A stretch of 37,940 nt of DNA from JBBSOW01 sp038259365 (GTDB lineage Bacteria > Actinomycetota > Actinomycetes > Propionibacteriales > Propionibacteriaceae). A program made the position numbers and the translations under genes. Of this stretch, positions 16,509 to 24,167 are shown piece by piece. The DNA lies in the NCBI GenBank assembly GCA_038259365.1, contig JBBSOW010000023.1, forward strand, positions 1 to 37,940, written 5' to 3'. Position 1 is the first letter of the stretch, and every line of letters starts with the position of its first letter. The notes beneath the pieces are model-generated. The model worked only from the letters and a program-made list of their open reading frames with translations. It had not been told where the DNA came from and did no database searches.

Positions 16509-17078
16509 TTAGAGCGCGAGGTTCCGCAACGAGCGCCGGGCGAGATCGAGCAGGTCCTTTTTCGAGGCAGCCGATATTGCCCCCGAGAGGGCCAAGGTGG
16601 CGAAGCCGTGGGCGATGCTCCAGGCCGCGATCGCGGCGTCAGAGTGGCCCGCGACACGAGCCGTGGGAGCGGCGCCTTCGGCAATGGCGGTGGAGTCGGC
16701 GCCCGTAAGGGTCCGGGCTAGCTCCGCGCTGGCTCGGCGCAGGTCGGGATCTTCCGCGTCGACGAGGTCGGGTTGGAAGAGGACGGCAAAGTGCGCGGGG
16801 TGGGAGAGCGCGAACTCGACGTAGGCCACGCCGACGTCGAGGAAGCTTCCGGTGGAGGCGGCCGCGCGGAGTCGAGCGGTGAGTTCGACGTAACCCTGAG
16901 TGGCCAACGCGGTGAGCACGCCGCGCTTGTCGCCGAAGTGGTGCCGGGGCGCGGTGTGGGAGACGCCGACGTCCCTGGCCAAGGCCCGCAGGTTGACCGC
17001 GTGCACCCCTTCGCGCTGCACGGCTGCCGCCGCCGCCTCGAGGATCGCGGCCCGCAGGTCGCCGTGGTGGTAGGTCAC
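16509..17078 (-). CDS. TetR-family transcriptional regulator
   Basis: A 189-residue protein. The N-terminal helix-turn-helix reads RAAILEAAAAAVQREGVHAV followed by NLRALARDVGVSHTAPRHHF and GDKRGVLTALATQGY, which is the TetR DNA-binding domain with the usual HF-x-DK ending. The C-terminal half (HPAHFAVLFQPDLVD ... AWSIAHGFATLAL) matches the ligand domain of the WHG-type TetR regulators. The start is a GTG at 17078. It is transcribed away from a small membrane-protein gene, and a palindrome at 17117-17135 lies in the 64-base gap. It therefore probably represses itself and that neighbour; the inducer is unknown. Confidence 0.9.
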   Translation of the reverse strand: MTYHHGDLRAAILEAAAAAVQREGVHAVNLRALARDVGVSHTAPRHHFGDKRGVLTALATQGYVELTARLRAAASTGSFLDVGVAYVEFALSHPAHFAVLFQPDLVDAEDPDLRRASAELARTLTGADSTAIAEGAAPTARVAGHSDAAIAAWSIAHGFATLALSGAISAASKKDLLDLARRSLRNLAL

Positions 17079-17116
17079 GAGATCAGAATATTGCTCCTTG
17101 GGATCTTGTCAACGGC

Positions 17117-17135
17117 AACTTACCAACGGTAAGTT
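17117..17135. promoter_or_regulatory. Palindromic operator between tetR and membrane-protein gene
   Basis: AACTTACC-AAC-GGTAAGTT is a perfect 8-bp inverted repeat with a 3-base centre, lying 38 bases from the TetR start and 7 bases before the ATG at 17143. Size, symmetry and position are those of a TetR-family operator. It would block the ribosome-binding/start region of the plus-strand gene and the promoter of the regulator. Confidence 0.7.
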
Positions 17136-17142
17136 AGCCGCC

Positions 17143-17553
17143 ATGGAGAACTTATTGGACCCCGCCACCACCAGAACCGCCGCGATCGTGCTGCTGGCCG
17201 TGGTCACCATCGCCTACGGCGGCACCTTCGTATTGAAGGTCACCCGGGGCGATGCCCCCGCCAACGAGTTGCAACGCACCTTCTTCCGGGCCGGACACGC
17301 CCACGCGGGGGTGCTGGTGATCTTGGGGTTGGTCGTCTTGCTCTACGTCGACCTCTCGGGGGTGACGACGCTGTGGGCCGCCCTGTCGAGCGGGGTGCTG
17401 TGGGCCGCCATCTTGCTGCCCGCCGGCTTTTTTCTCTCCGTGGTCGGTCGCGATCCGCAGCGGCCCAACCGCCTGATCGCGCTGCTGTGGGCGGGGGCGG
17501 CAAGCCTCGTGATCGGCCTGGTCTCGGCGGCGATCGGCCTGCTCAGCTCGTGA
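17143..17553 (+). CDS. Small four-TM membrane protein, TetR-controlled
   Basis: A 136-residue protein with four predicted membrane helices: about 12-30, 52-70, 76-95 and 110-133. The conserved-looking loop FFRAGHAHAGVLVIL lies at the entry to the second helix, with two histidines that could bind a metal or proton. Homologous small proteins with RAGHAHAG occur in other actinobacteria as far as I recall, without assigned function. The operator palindrome sits directly before the start, so expression depends on the divergent TetR regulator. Its 3' end overlaps the convergent ABC permease gene by 11 bases. Confidence 0.75.
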   Translation: MENLLDPATTRTAAIVLLAVVTIAYGGTFVLKVTRGDAPANELQRTFFRAGHAHAGVLVILGLVVLLYVDLSGVTTLWAALSSGVLWAAILLPAGFFLSVVGRDPQRPNRLIALLWAGAASLVIGLVSAAIGLLSS

Positions 17554-18469
17554 TGTCCTTGTTGGTGAACCGGGCCCAAGCGGCCAGGGTGAAGACGGCG
17601 ATGTAGCCGGCGTCGAGGAGCAGCCCGGTCCGGATGCCGGCCAGTGCGACGGGCTCGCGCAGCAGGTCGGAGTAGGCAGACCAGTGATCGGTGATCAGCC
17701 AGGGGTGCAAGAAGTCCAGTTGCGGCACGATGCCGAGGATGCCCATCATGATGACGACGATCACCAGGCCGAACATGGCGGCGATCGGCTGCTCGGTGAG
17801 CGTCGAGAGGAACAACCCGATGGCGCCGAGCGCGCACAGCCCGGCCGTGAGGTAGAGCACGACGAGGACGATCCGCCCCACCGCGGGCAGCGTGTCGATG
17901 GGCAGCCCGGACAACGTGATGAGCGGTCCCACGCCGAACAGAACGGCCCCGATGGCGATGCCCACCACGGCCACCAGCGTCGTCGCGAACAGCGCGCCGA
18001 TGCAGATGGCGAGATACTTCACCACCAGCAGGCGCGTGCGGCGCACGGGCACGGTCAGTAGGTAGCGCAGCGTGCCGACGTTGGCCTCACCGGCCAGGGA
18101 ATCCCCGGCCACGATGGCGACCGCGAGCGGCAGGAGGATGGTGATCTCCACCCCGAGGGCGGCGACGGCGACGAACAGCCCGTTGCCCGCCATCATGGAG
18201 GCGAAGTCGGGCCCGCGAGGGCCGGGGCTGCCCCAGATCTTGATCGACCCGGCCATGAGGATCGGCACGATCGCCAGCAGGACGAGGCCAGCGATGTTGC
18301 GCTTGCGGCGCAGGATCAGCCCGAGTTCGGAGGACAGCAGGCGACCGAAACCGCGCAGACCGATCCGTTGAGACTCGTTGCCGCGCGCCGGGCGGGCGTC
18401 GACGTTCAGCGCTTCGCCGCCTTCCCCGTTGACAGACTGGGTAGCCGAAGCCTGGTCAGTGGGCGACAT
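17543..18469 (-). CDS. ABC-2 type transporter permease
   Basis: A 308-residue permease with a long polar N-terminal tail (about 1-55) and six membrane helices. The family hallmark is the cytoplasmic segment AGDSLAGEANVGTLRYLLTV, followed by PVRRTRLLVVKYLA, which resembles the coupling region of ABC-2 exporters. It ends with ITDHWSAYSDLLREP before the last helix. It overlaps the ATPase gene by 14 bases and is the last of a three-gene operon (LolA-like protein, ATPase, permease). Together ATPase and permease should form an exporter of unknown substrate in the cytoplasmic membrane. Confidence 0.85.
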   Translation of the reverse strand: MSPTDQASATQSVNGEGGEALNVDARPARGNESQRIGLRGFGRLLSSELGLILRRKRNIAGLVLLAIVPILMAGSIKIWGSPGPRGPDFASMMAGNGLFVAVAALGVEITILLPLAVAIVAGDSLAGEANVGTLRYLLTVPVRRTRLLVVKYLAICIGALFATTLVAVVGIAIGAVLFGVGPLITLSGLPIDTLPAVGRIVLVVLYLTAGLCALGAIGLFLSTLTEQPIAAMFGLVIVVIMMGILGIVPQLDFLHPWLITDHWSAYSDLLREPVALAGIRTGLLLDAGYIAVFTLAAWARFTNKDITS

Positions 18470-19412
18470 CGAAGCCCTCTCCGGTCAGGGAGACGAACAC
18501 GTCTTCCAGCGTGGGGCGTCGCAGCTCGAAGCCGCGCACCGGCACGGATTCGCTCACGAGCCTGGCCACGATCTCCTCTGCGGCGGGACGCTGCGGTTGC
18601 CCGTCGGGAAACTGGGCGCGCACGAGGTCGGGGCCGGCGTTCTCCGCGGTGAGGCCGAGGCTGGTCAGTACCCGCGCCGCGGTCTCGCGATCCGGGGTCT
18701 TGAGGACCACCTCGGCGCGCTGACCCCGGGCGATCTCCTCGGGGGTTCCCTGCGCCACGAGCTTGCCGGCGCTGATCACGCCCAGCTGGGTGCAGACCTG
18801 CTCGATCTCGGAGAGGAGGTGGCTCGAGACCAGGACGGTCGTGCCGTCGGAGGCGAGATCGCCGATGAGATGGCGGACCTCGCGGGTGCCCTGCGGATCG
18901 AGCCCGTTGGTCGGCTCGTCCAGCACCAACAGGTCGCGATCGCCGAGCAGCGCTGCGGCAATCGCCAGCCGCTGCCGCATGCCCAGCGAGTAGCGCCGAA
19001 ACGTCTTGCCCGCGGCGGCGCTCAGGCCCACCCGCTCCAGCGCCTGGCCCAACCGCGGTTTCGCGGTGCGCGGGTCGCTCAACGGATCGACGGCATCGAT
19101 GCGCGCCAGGTTGGCCACGCCGGACAGGTGTCCGTGGAAGGCGGGCCCCTCGACGAGGCAGCCGACCCGGTGGAGGGCGTCGACGGGGTTGGCGCGGCCC
19201 AGCACCTCCATGCTGCCGCCCGATGGGGAGACGAGGCCGAGCAGCATCCGGATCGTCGTCGTCTTGCCCGAGCCGTTGGGGCCCAGGAAACCGTAGACCG
19301 AACCGGCGGGCACCACCAGATCGACCTCGTCAACCACTCGAAGCGACCCAAACTCCTTGGAGAGTCCTTTCGTGCTGATCGCCGATGGGCCGGTCGAGGC
19401 GGCTGGCGTCAC
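18456..19412 (-). CDS. ABC transporter ATP-binding protein
   Basis: A 318-residue nucleotide-binding subunit. Walker A is GFLGPNGSGKTTTIRMLLG, the signature is RRYSLGMRQRLAIAAALLGD, Walker B with the following D-loop is LLVLDEPTNGLDPQGT, and the H-loop is TVLVSSHLLSEIEQV. A C-terminal extension of about 90 residues (LKTPDRETAARVLTSLGL ... RRPTLEDVFVSLTGEGF) is typical of ATPases paired with ABC-2 permeases. The start is a GTG whose first bases overlap the stop of the LolA-like gene (GTGA). It energises the neighbouring permease. Confidence 0.92.
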   Translation of the reverse strand: MTPAASTGPSAISTKGLSKEFGSLRVVDEVDLVVPAGSVYGFLGPNGSGKTTTIRMLLGLVSPSGGSMEVLGRANPVDALHRVGCLVEGPAFHGHLSGVANLARIDAVDPLSDPRTAKPRLGQALERVGLSAAAGKTFRRYSLGMRQRLAIAAALLGDRDLLVLDEPTNGLDPQGTREVRHLIGDLASDGTTVLVSSHLLSEIEQVCTQLGVISAGKLVAQGTPEEIARGQRAEVVLKTPDRETAARVLTSLGLTAENAGPDLVRAQFPDGQPQRPAAEEIVARLVSESVPVRGFELRRPTLEDVFVSLTGEGFDVAH

Positions 19413-20506
19413 CGCAAGGCCGCGTACAGCAGCTCCGGCGCCACCGCGCCCACGGCCACGCGGCCATCGTCGGTGAGGACCGCCGAGAACAGCGGGCCCT
19501 CGAAGAGCCGTCCGCTGCCCCAGTCACCGTTCACCTCGGGCAGGGTGTTGAGCACCTGCTGGGCTTGCGGATCCTTGGCGTCGGCCACCTTGCCGACCTG
19601 GGCCACCTTGACGCTCGTCCAGCCCTCGCCGACGGTCTTGACGTCGGCGGAGTCGGCCTTGTCCCGCTTCTTGTCGTACTTGTCGTACTTGTCGTACTTG
19701 GCCTTGTCGTGGCCCTTGGCCTGCTCGACCTTGGCGCCCGGCGGGGGCGTGAAGTCGAACACCGAGGCATCGGGGGCCTCGAACTTGATGTAGCTGAACC
19801 CCACCTCGGCGGCGGGATCGCGGACGCCGTCGGCGAACACCTCCACCTGCAGCGGCATCTTGGTCTCACCGTCGATGGCGATCTCGATCCGGTCCACCAG
19901 CGAGGCGGACTGCTTGGGGGTCACGACGAGCTCGTAGGCCGAACGCCCGGCCACGGTGCCGCCACGGGTGGTGGAAACGGTGCTGTCCTTCTCGGTCTCG
20001 GCCAGGACCCGCTTGGCGGCTTCCGCGGGGGTCATGGTGGCGTCGGTCTTCTTCTCGGCCATGCCCTCGTGCGCGCTGGCGTCGAACTTCGTGGCGGTCA
20101 ACTCCTTGCTGGACCAGATCCAGCCGGTGTCACCGTTGCGGTAGACGGTGGTCTCGTTGACGCCGTCGGGCAAGGAGACGCGGGAGGACTTCCCGGCCTG
20201 CCATACGCGCGCGGTCGTGGTGCCGGAGAGGAACTGCTCGATGCCCAGGCCACTCTTGGCGCCTTCGTCACCTCCGGTCAACCCGCTCAGATCGGGCAGG
20301 CCGAGGTTAGAGGTCTCGGAGAAGGTGCCGGAGAAGGCGGTGACCTGCGAGGCCGCGACATCGCCGACCAGCTGCTCGGCGGTGCGGGGCTCCAGGTTGG
20401 GATCGGCGCTCGCGGTGTTTGTTGCCACGAGGGAGCCTGCGGCTGCGGTAGCCACGATCGCCATCGGAGCAATCCAGCGCAACTTGGTCGTTCGCTTGAT
20501 GTCCAT
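19409..20506 (-). CDS. Secreted LolA-like lipoprotein-carrier fold protein
   Basis: A 365-residue protein. It begins with a Sec signal peptide: KRTTKLRW, a hydrophobic core of about 20 residues, and a likely cleavage after ASA in TNTASADPN. The mature part has the pattern of the LolA/LppX-type half-barrel: AEQLVGDVAASQVTAFSGTF, VWQAGKSSRVSLPDG, TVYRNGDTGWIWSSKELTAT, GRSAYELVVTPKQ, GETKMPLQVEVFADG and FDFTPPPGAKV. After about residue 270 a lysine/aspartate-rich linker (DKYDKYDKKRDKADS) leads to a second small domain. It is the first gene of an operon with an ABC-2 exporter, so it may present or receive a hydrophobic ligand for that exporter outside the membrane. That role is inferred. Confidence 0.8.
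   Translation of the reverse strand: MDIKRTTKLRWIAPMAIVATAAAGSLVATNTASADPNLEPRTAEQLVGDVAASQVTAFSGTFSETSNLGLPDLSGLTGGDEGAKSGLGIEQFLSGTTTARVWQAGKSSRVSLPDGVNETTVYRNGDTGWIWSSKELTATKFDASAHEGMAEKKTDATMTPAEAAKRVLAETEKDSTVSTTRGGTVAGRSAYELVVTPKQSASLVDRIEIAIDGETKMPLQVEVFADGVRDPAAEVGFSYIKFEAPDASVFDFTPPPGAKVEQAKGHDKAKYDKYDKYDKKRDKADSADVKTVGEGWTSVKVAQVGKVADAKDPQAQQVLNTLPEVNGDWGSGRLFEGPLFSAVLTDDGRVAVGAVAPELLYAALR
19671..19697. repeat. Three tandem copies of a 9-bp unit in the LolA-like gene
   Basis: TTGTCGTAC is repeated three times without change at 19671-19679, 19680-19688 and 19689-19697, encoding the KYDKYDKYD-type lysine/aspartate linker on the minus strand. The unit is a multiple of three, so copy-number change would lengthen or shorten the linker without a frameshift. 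Confidence 0.85.
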
Positions 20507-20604
20507 CTGTCCATGATGCGCTCAAACCGCGGCAAAACCCAGCGTGCGGACGAAAATGCGGCGGCCGTAAGGGAAAAGTCAGGGAGCGTTCGGCCGGACG
20601 GCGA

Positions 20605-21381
20605 TCAGCTCCCTCGAAGCGCAGCCTGGGTCGAGCCCTCGTCCAGCAGTTGGCGAGCCAGCAGCGTGGCCGCGGCCTTGGCCACCGGGAAGGCGAAGAT
20701 CGCCACGAGCGGCAACGACAGCAACAAAAAGGTCGGGGCGCAAAAACCCAGGGTGCGCCAGCGCCGAGATTTTAGCCGAGCCTGCCGGTCGGCCAGCTTC
20801 AGCAGACCGCGGCGTTCGAACACCGAACCCACCATGTCGATCGCGACGAGCCACCCGCCCAGGCAACTGGCCAGCACCGTGGCCACGACCGCGCCCGCCA
20901 CCGGGATGAGGCCGCTGAGGAAGGTCAGCAGTGCCACCACGACCGAGAGGGCGATGAGCGTCAGCGCCTGGCGGGCCGAGCGCACCAGCATGGCCGGCAC
21001 AGGATCGTGCGGCTCCTCGGGCAGGCCGCCGAGCTCGCGCTCCAACGACTCCGAGATCGAGTCATAGATCGGCGCGCCGAGGGTGAGGGTGAGCGCGCTA
21101 AACGTGACGACCATCAAGATGACGGCGGCGATCACCAGGAGCGCCGCGACGACGGCGCGGAACGCGCCCGCCGCAGGCCAGTCGTCGGCGAACGGGGTGA
21201 TCGTCGACGCCAGCGCCGCGGAGTTGGCGACGAGCACGACGAGGACCACGATGAACAGGATCGAGGAGATCAGCGGCGGCAAAGCGCCGCGCCAGAACAG
21301 CTTGGGACGCTTGGCCAACATGGTGAACCCGCGCGGCAGGAGCAGCGCCCCCTTGACGATCTCGGAGACCGGGTTGGCCAT
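20605..21381 (-). CDS. EI24/CysZ-like membrane protein
   Basis: A 258-residue membrane protein. The N-terminus (GALLLPRGFTMLAKRPKLFW) and the central segment ALTLTLGAPIYDSISESLER followed by ELGG match the EI24 domain shared by CysZ-like proteins. There are about five or six hydrophobic segments, and SRRWRTLGFCAPTFLLLSLP precedes the last one. CysZ mediates sulfate uptake in proteobacteria; the actinobacterial members are not well assigned, so I do not name a substrate. It starts directly at the purE stop (TAG then ATG, no gap), so it is translated from the purK-purE transcript. Confidence 0.8.
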   Translation of the reverse strand: MANPVSEIVKGALLLPRGFTMLAKRPKLFWRGALPPLISSILFIVVLVVLVANSAALASTITPFADDWPAAGAFRAVVAALLVIAAVILMVVTFSALTLTLGAPIYDSISESLERELGGLPEEPHDPVPAMLVRSARQALTLIALSVVVALLTFLSGLIPVAGAVVATVLASCLGGWLVAIDMVGSVFERRGLLKLADRQARLKSRRWRTLGFCAPTFLLLSLPLVAIFAFPVAKAAATLLARQLLDEGSTQAALRGS

Positions 21382-21894
21382 CTAAGCCTCCCGCTCGGGG
21401 CGGGCCAGGCGGACGTTGGCGCCCTTCGCCTCGGCCGAGCGCCGGAGGTCGTCCTGGAAGGCCAACATCTTCGAGGTCAGCTCGGGGTCCCCGGCGGCGA
21501 GCATGCGGGCGGCCAGCAACCCGGCGTTGCGCGCGTTACCGATGCTGACGGTCGCGACCGGTACGCCAGCGGGCATCTGCACGATCGAGAGCAGGGAATC
21601 CATCCCGTCGAGGTACTTCAGCGCTACCGGCACGCCGATGACCGGCAGCGGGGTGAGGGCCGCCAGCATTCCCGGCAGGTGCGCCGCGCCGCCGGCCCCC
21701 GCGATGAGCACCTCGAGGCCGCGCGTGTGGGCCTCGCGCCCGTAGCTCACCATCCGCTCGGGCATTCGGTGGGCCGAGATCACGTCGGCCTCGAATTCGA
21801 TGCCGAACTCGGCCAGCACCTCGCCCGCCGCCTGCATGACCGGCCAGTCCGAGTCCGAGCCCATGACGATGCCGACGCGCACGCGGTTAGGCAT
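21382..21894 (-). CDS. purE: N5-carboxyaminoimidazole ribonucleotide mutase PurE
   Basis: A 170-residue class I PurE, which moves the carboxyl group of N5-CAIR to make CAIR in purine synthesis. The motifs are GSDSDWPVMQAAGEVL at the N-terminus, SAHRMPERM with the catalytic histidine, the GAGGAAHLPGMLAALTPLPV loop, and GVPVATVSIGNARNAGLLAA. The ATG overlaps the end of purK by 8 bases, so the two consecutive enzymes are made together. The downstream EI24 gene follows without a gap. Confidence 0.96.
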   Translation of the reverse strand: MPNRVRVGIVMGSDSDWPVMQAAGEVLAEFGIEFEADVISAHRMPERMVSYGREAHTRGLEVLIAGAGGAAHLPGMLAALTPLPVIGVPVALKYLDGMDSLLSIVQMPAGVPVATVSIGNARNAGLLAARMLAAGDPELTSKMLAFQDDLRRSAEAKGANVRLARPEREA

Positions 21895-23089
21895 TCTCGT
21901 GTCCCATCAGGTATCCGGCGGAGTGCCGCGCGCGGCGCCGCACCTCGGCGAGGTCGTCGCCGAACGCGGTCACGTGGCCCACCTTGCGGCCCGGCTTGAC
22001 GTCCTTGCCGTAGAGCTGAACGCGAAGCTTGCGGTCGCGGGCGAAGCAGTGCAGCAGCGCCGACGGGAGGTCGTCCACCGTGCCGCCGAGGACGTTGGTC
22101 ATCACGGTGTGGGGCTGGCGCTGGGTCGGATCGCCCAGGGGCAGATCCAGCACGGCGCGCAGGTGGTTCTCGAACTGGGAGGTGTGGGCGCCGTCGATGC
22201 TCCAATGCCCCGTGTTGTGCGGGCGCATGGCCAGCTCGTTGATGACGATCTCGCCGTCGGCCCGCTCCATCAGCTCGACGGCGAGCAGGCCCACGACGTC
22301 CAGCTCACCCGCCACGGTCAGCGCCAGTCGTTGGGCCTCGACGCTCCGAGCTTGGCTCAACCCCGGCGCGGGCGTCGTCGTCTCGGTGCAGACGCCGTTG
22401 GTCTGAACGGTTTCGCTGATCGGGTAGGCCACGGCCTGCCCGGACGGCGAACGGACGACCAGCGCGCTCAACTCGCGGGTGAAATCGACGAACTCCTCGG
22501 CCAGGATCTGCACCCCATCGGCGGCGATCGTGCCGCCGCTGACGGTGGTGTTGGCTCGGCCCAGGGCCTCGAACGGAGCCGCCGCGCCGGTGGGATCATC
22601 GATCTTCCAGACCCCCTTGCCGTCGTAGCCGCCTCGCGAGGTCTTGGCGATGACCGGCCAGCCAAGCGCATCTGCGAAGGCGATCAGCTCTTCCGCGTCG
22701 GCGACGACCCGAGACTTCGGGCTCGGCAGCCCCAGCGCGGCCATCCGCCCGCGCATGAGGACCTTGTCCTGGGCGTAGATCAGGGCGTGCGGGCCGGGGC
22801 GAACCGCGACGCCCAGGTCTTGGATCTTGGCCAGCAAGGCGGCGGGCACGTGCTCGTGATCGAAGGTGACCACGTCGCAGCCGCCCGCGAACTCCAGCAC
22901 CTGGGCCTCGTCGGTGTAGTCCCCGACGGTGACGTCACCGGCCACCTGGGCGGCCGACACCTTCGGACCCTCGGCGAGCACCCGAACGGTGATCCCCAAT
23001 CCGATGGAGGCCTGATACATCATCCGGGCCAGCTGACCACCGCCGATGATGCCGACGATGAAGGACCGAGAATCGCTTGGGTTGCTCAC
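21887..23089 (-). CDS. purK: N5-carboxyaminoimidazole ribonucleotide synthase PurK
   Basis: A 400-residue ATP-grasp ligase that carboxylates AIR with bicarbonate and ATP, giving the substrate of PurE. It opens with the nucleotide-binding GIIGGGQLARMMYQASIGLG. The ATP-grasp core includes WPVIAKTSRGGYDGKGVWKI and the metal/substrate loop VGLLAVELMERADGEIVINE, followed by LAMRPHNTGHWSIDG and SQFENHLRAVLDLPLG. The start is a GTG at 23089. The next gene on the same strand (GtrA) ends 29 bases upstream, so purK may be read from a longer transcript. Confidence 0.96.
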   Translation of the reverse strand: MSNPSDSRSFIVGIIGGGQLARMMYQASIGLGITVRVLAEGPKVSAAQVAGDVTVGDYTDEAQVLEFAGGCDVVTFDHEHVPAALLAKIQDLGVAVRPGPHALIYAQDKVLMRGRMAALGLPSPKSRVVADAEELIAFADALGWPVIAKTSRGGYDGKGVWKIDDPTGAAAPFEALGRANTTVSGGTIAADGVQILAEEFVDFTRELSALVVRSPSGQAVAYPISETVQTNGVCTETTTPAPGLSQARSVEAQRLALTVAGELDVVGLLAVELMERADGEIVINELAMRPHNTGHWSIDGAHTSQFENHLRAVLDLPLGDPTQRQPHTVMTNVLGGTVDDLPSALLHCFARDRKLRVQLYGKDVKPGRKVGHVTAFGDDLAEVRRRARHSAGYLMGHENA

Positions 23090-23118
23090 CCGCTCAGCGT
23101 AGTCAATAGCCGCCGCGG

Positions 23119-23553
23119 TCAGTCTCGAAGCTTGAAGATGACGGTCCGCTGCACGACGAAGTTCACCGTCGTCGCGACGCCCTGGGCCGCCACGAAGCAG
23201 ATCACGCGCACCACCTGCGTGCCGACGGGCTGGTTGGCCAGCAGCATGAAAAGGACCAGGTAGATGCCGACCTGCAGGGCGAACGTGATCCCGTAGAGAA
23301 CCACCACGGCTACGAAGCGCGCCCGCGACGGGGCGGCCTGGAAGGTCCAGCGGCGGTTGATCAGGTAGGCGGTCGTGGTGCCGAGGATGAACGAGACCGC
23401 CTTGGCCGCCGCCTCGGCGAGACCGAAGTGGGTCAGGATCAGCAAGCTGCCGAAGTCCACGATCGCGGCCAACCCGCCGGTGAGCACGAACCGGAACAGC
23501 TGGGTCCTCAGATCGAGGGTCTTGGGTGCCGGAGCCACCACGGGAACTGCCAT
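23119..23553 (-). CDS. GtrA-family membrane protein
   Basis: The ATG at 23553 gives 144 residues; a TTG two codons earlier is less likely. Four membrane helices and the family motifs are present: LFRFVLTGGLAAIVDFGSLL, then SFILGTTTAYLINRRWTF, then ending VATTVNFVVQRTVIFKLRD. GtrA proteins are thought to move or assist polyprenyl-linked sugars across the membrane for glycosylation of wall polymers or lipids. As I recall, M. tuberculosis Rv3277, at the same place beside purK, is the equivalent. The substrate is not known. Confidence 0.9.
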   Translation of the reverse strand: MAVPVVAPAPKTLDLRTQLFRFVLTGGLAAIVDFGSLLILTHFGLAEAAAKAVSFILGTTTAYLINRRWTFQAAPSRARFVAVVVLYGITFALQVGIYLVLFMLLANQPVGTQVVRVICFVAAQGVATTVNFVVQRTVIFKLRD

Positions 23554-23602
23554 GGCCAACAGGCTACAAGCCGAGCGGAGATGGCGAAAAACCGTAGACC
23601 GG

Positions 23603-23646
23603 CGCCGCCTCGGTCGAGTTCGGTCGCCGCCTCAGTCGAGTTCGGT
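23603..23646. repeat. 22-bp tandem duplication over the end of the PH-domain gene
   Basis: Bases 23603-23624 and 23625-23646 are identical but for one base (CGCCGCCTCGGTCG against CGCCGCCTCAGTCG, then AGTTCGGT). The second copy includes the stop codon and the last residues (STELD) of the PH-domain protein. The single difference creates the TGA, so without it the frame would read on into the first copy. Confidence 0.85.
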
Positions 23647-24120
23647 GCTGAACAACAGCTCGGTGAGCATGAGCCGCACCTTCTCGACATCGGGCACGTC
23701 GGGCAGCGTCAGGTTTTCGCCGTCCGCGGCGGTCCGCAGCTGCAGCGTTCCGCAACCGAGGAGGCGATCCAACAGGCTGCGCTCGTAGGACACGTCGGTG
23801 ATCCGGGCCAGCGGGACGGTGTGACCGGAGCGGTTGAAGACGCCCTTGCGCGTGATCACGCGCCGGCTGGTGATGGTGTAGGTCGAGGTCCGCCAACGAA
23901 GGAACGGCGCCAGCACCCACACGATGAGGACCATCGCGAGAACGGCGGCGAGGAGCAGGTAGCCGACCGGGTGCCAGCTCGCCAGCATCATCGCGGCGGC
24001 GAAGGCGCCCCCCAGGGCCGCGCCGAGCAGGACGAGCGTGGCGCCCACCAGCACCTTCGCATGGGTGCGCAAGGTGGTGAGAACGACTTCGCCCTCGCCA
24101 AGAGTCTTGTTCGCAACCAT
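23632..24120 (-). CDS. Bacterial PH-domain (DUF304) membrane protein
   Basis: I choose the ATG at 24120, which has AGGGTG at good spacing; a GTG three codons earlier is possible. The 162-residue protein has two membrane helices (about 25-46 and 51-72), followed by the bacterial PH (YdbS/YdbT-type) domain: RWRTSTYTITSRRVITRKGV, VPLARITDVSYERSLLDRLL and GCGTLQLRTA. This domain is common in small actinobacterial membrane proteins of unknown role. Its position between purK/GtrA and birA matches Rv3278c in M. tuberculosis as I remember it. Confidence 0.88.
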   Translation of the reverse strand: MVANKTLGEGEVVLTTLRTHAKVLVGATLVLLGAALGGAFAAAMMLASWHPVGYLLLAAVLAMVLIVWVLAPFLRWRTSTYTITSRRVITRKGVFNRSGHTVPLARITDVSYERSLLDRLLGCGTLQLRTAADGENLTLPDVPDVEKVRLMLTELLFSTELD

Positions 24121-24167
24121 GGCGCTCACCCTGTCATACGGCCAGCCTGGCCGCCGCCTCCCCGCCG

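Noticed and set aside
18378..21067. Long plus-strand frames over the ABC transporter and LolA-like genes
   Set aside because: They mirror the codons of genuine minus-strand genes with recognisable Walker and signal-peptide motifs.
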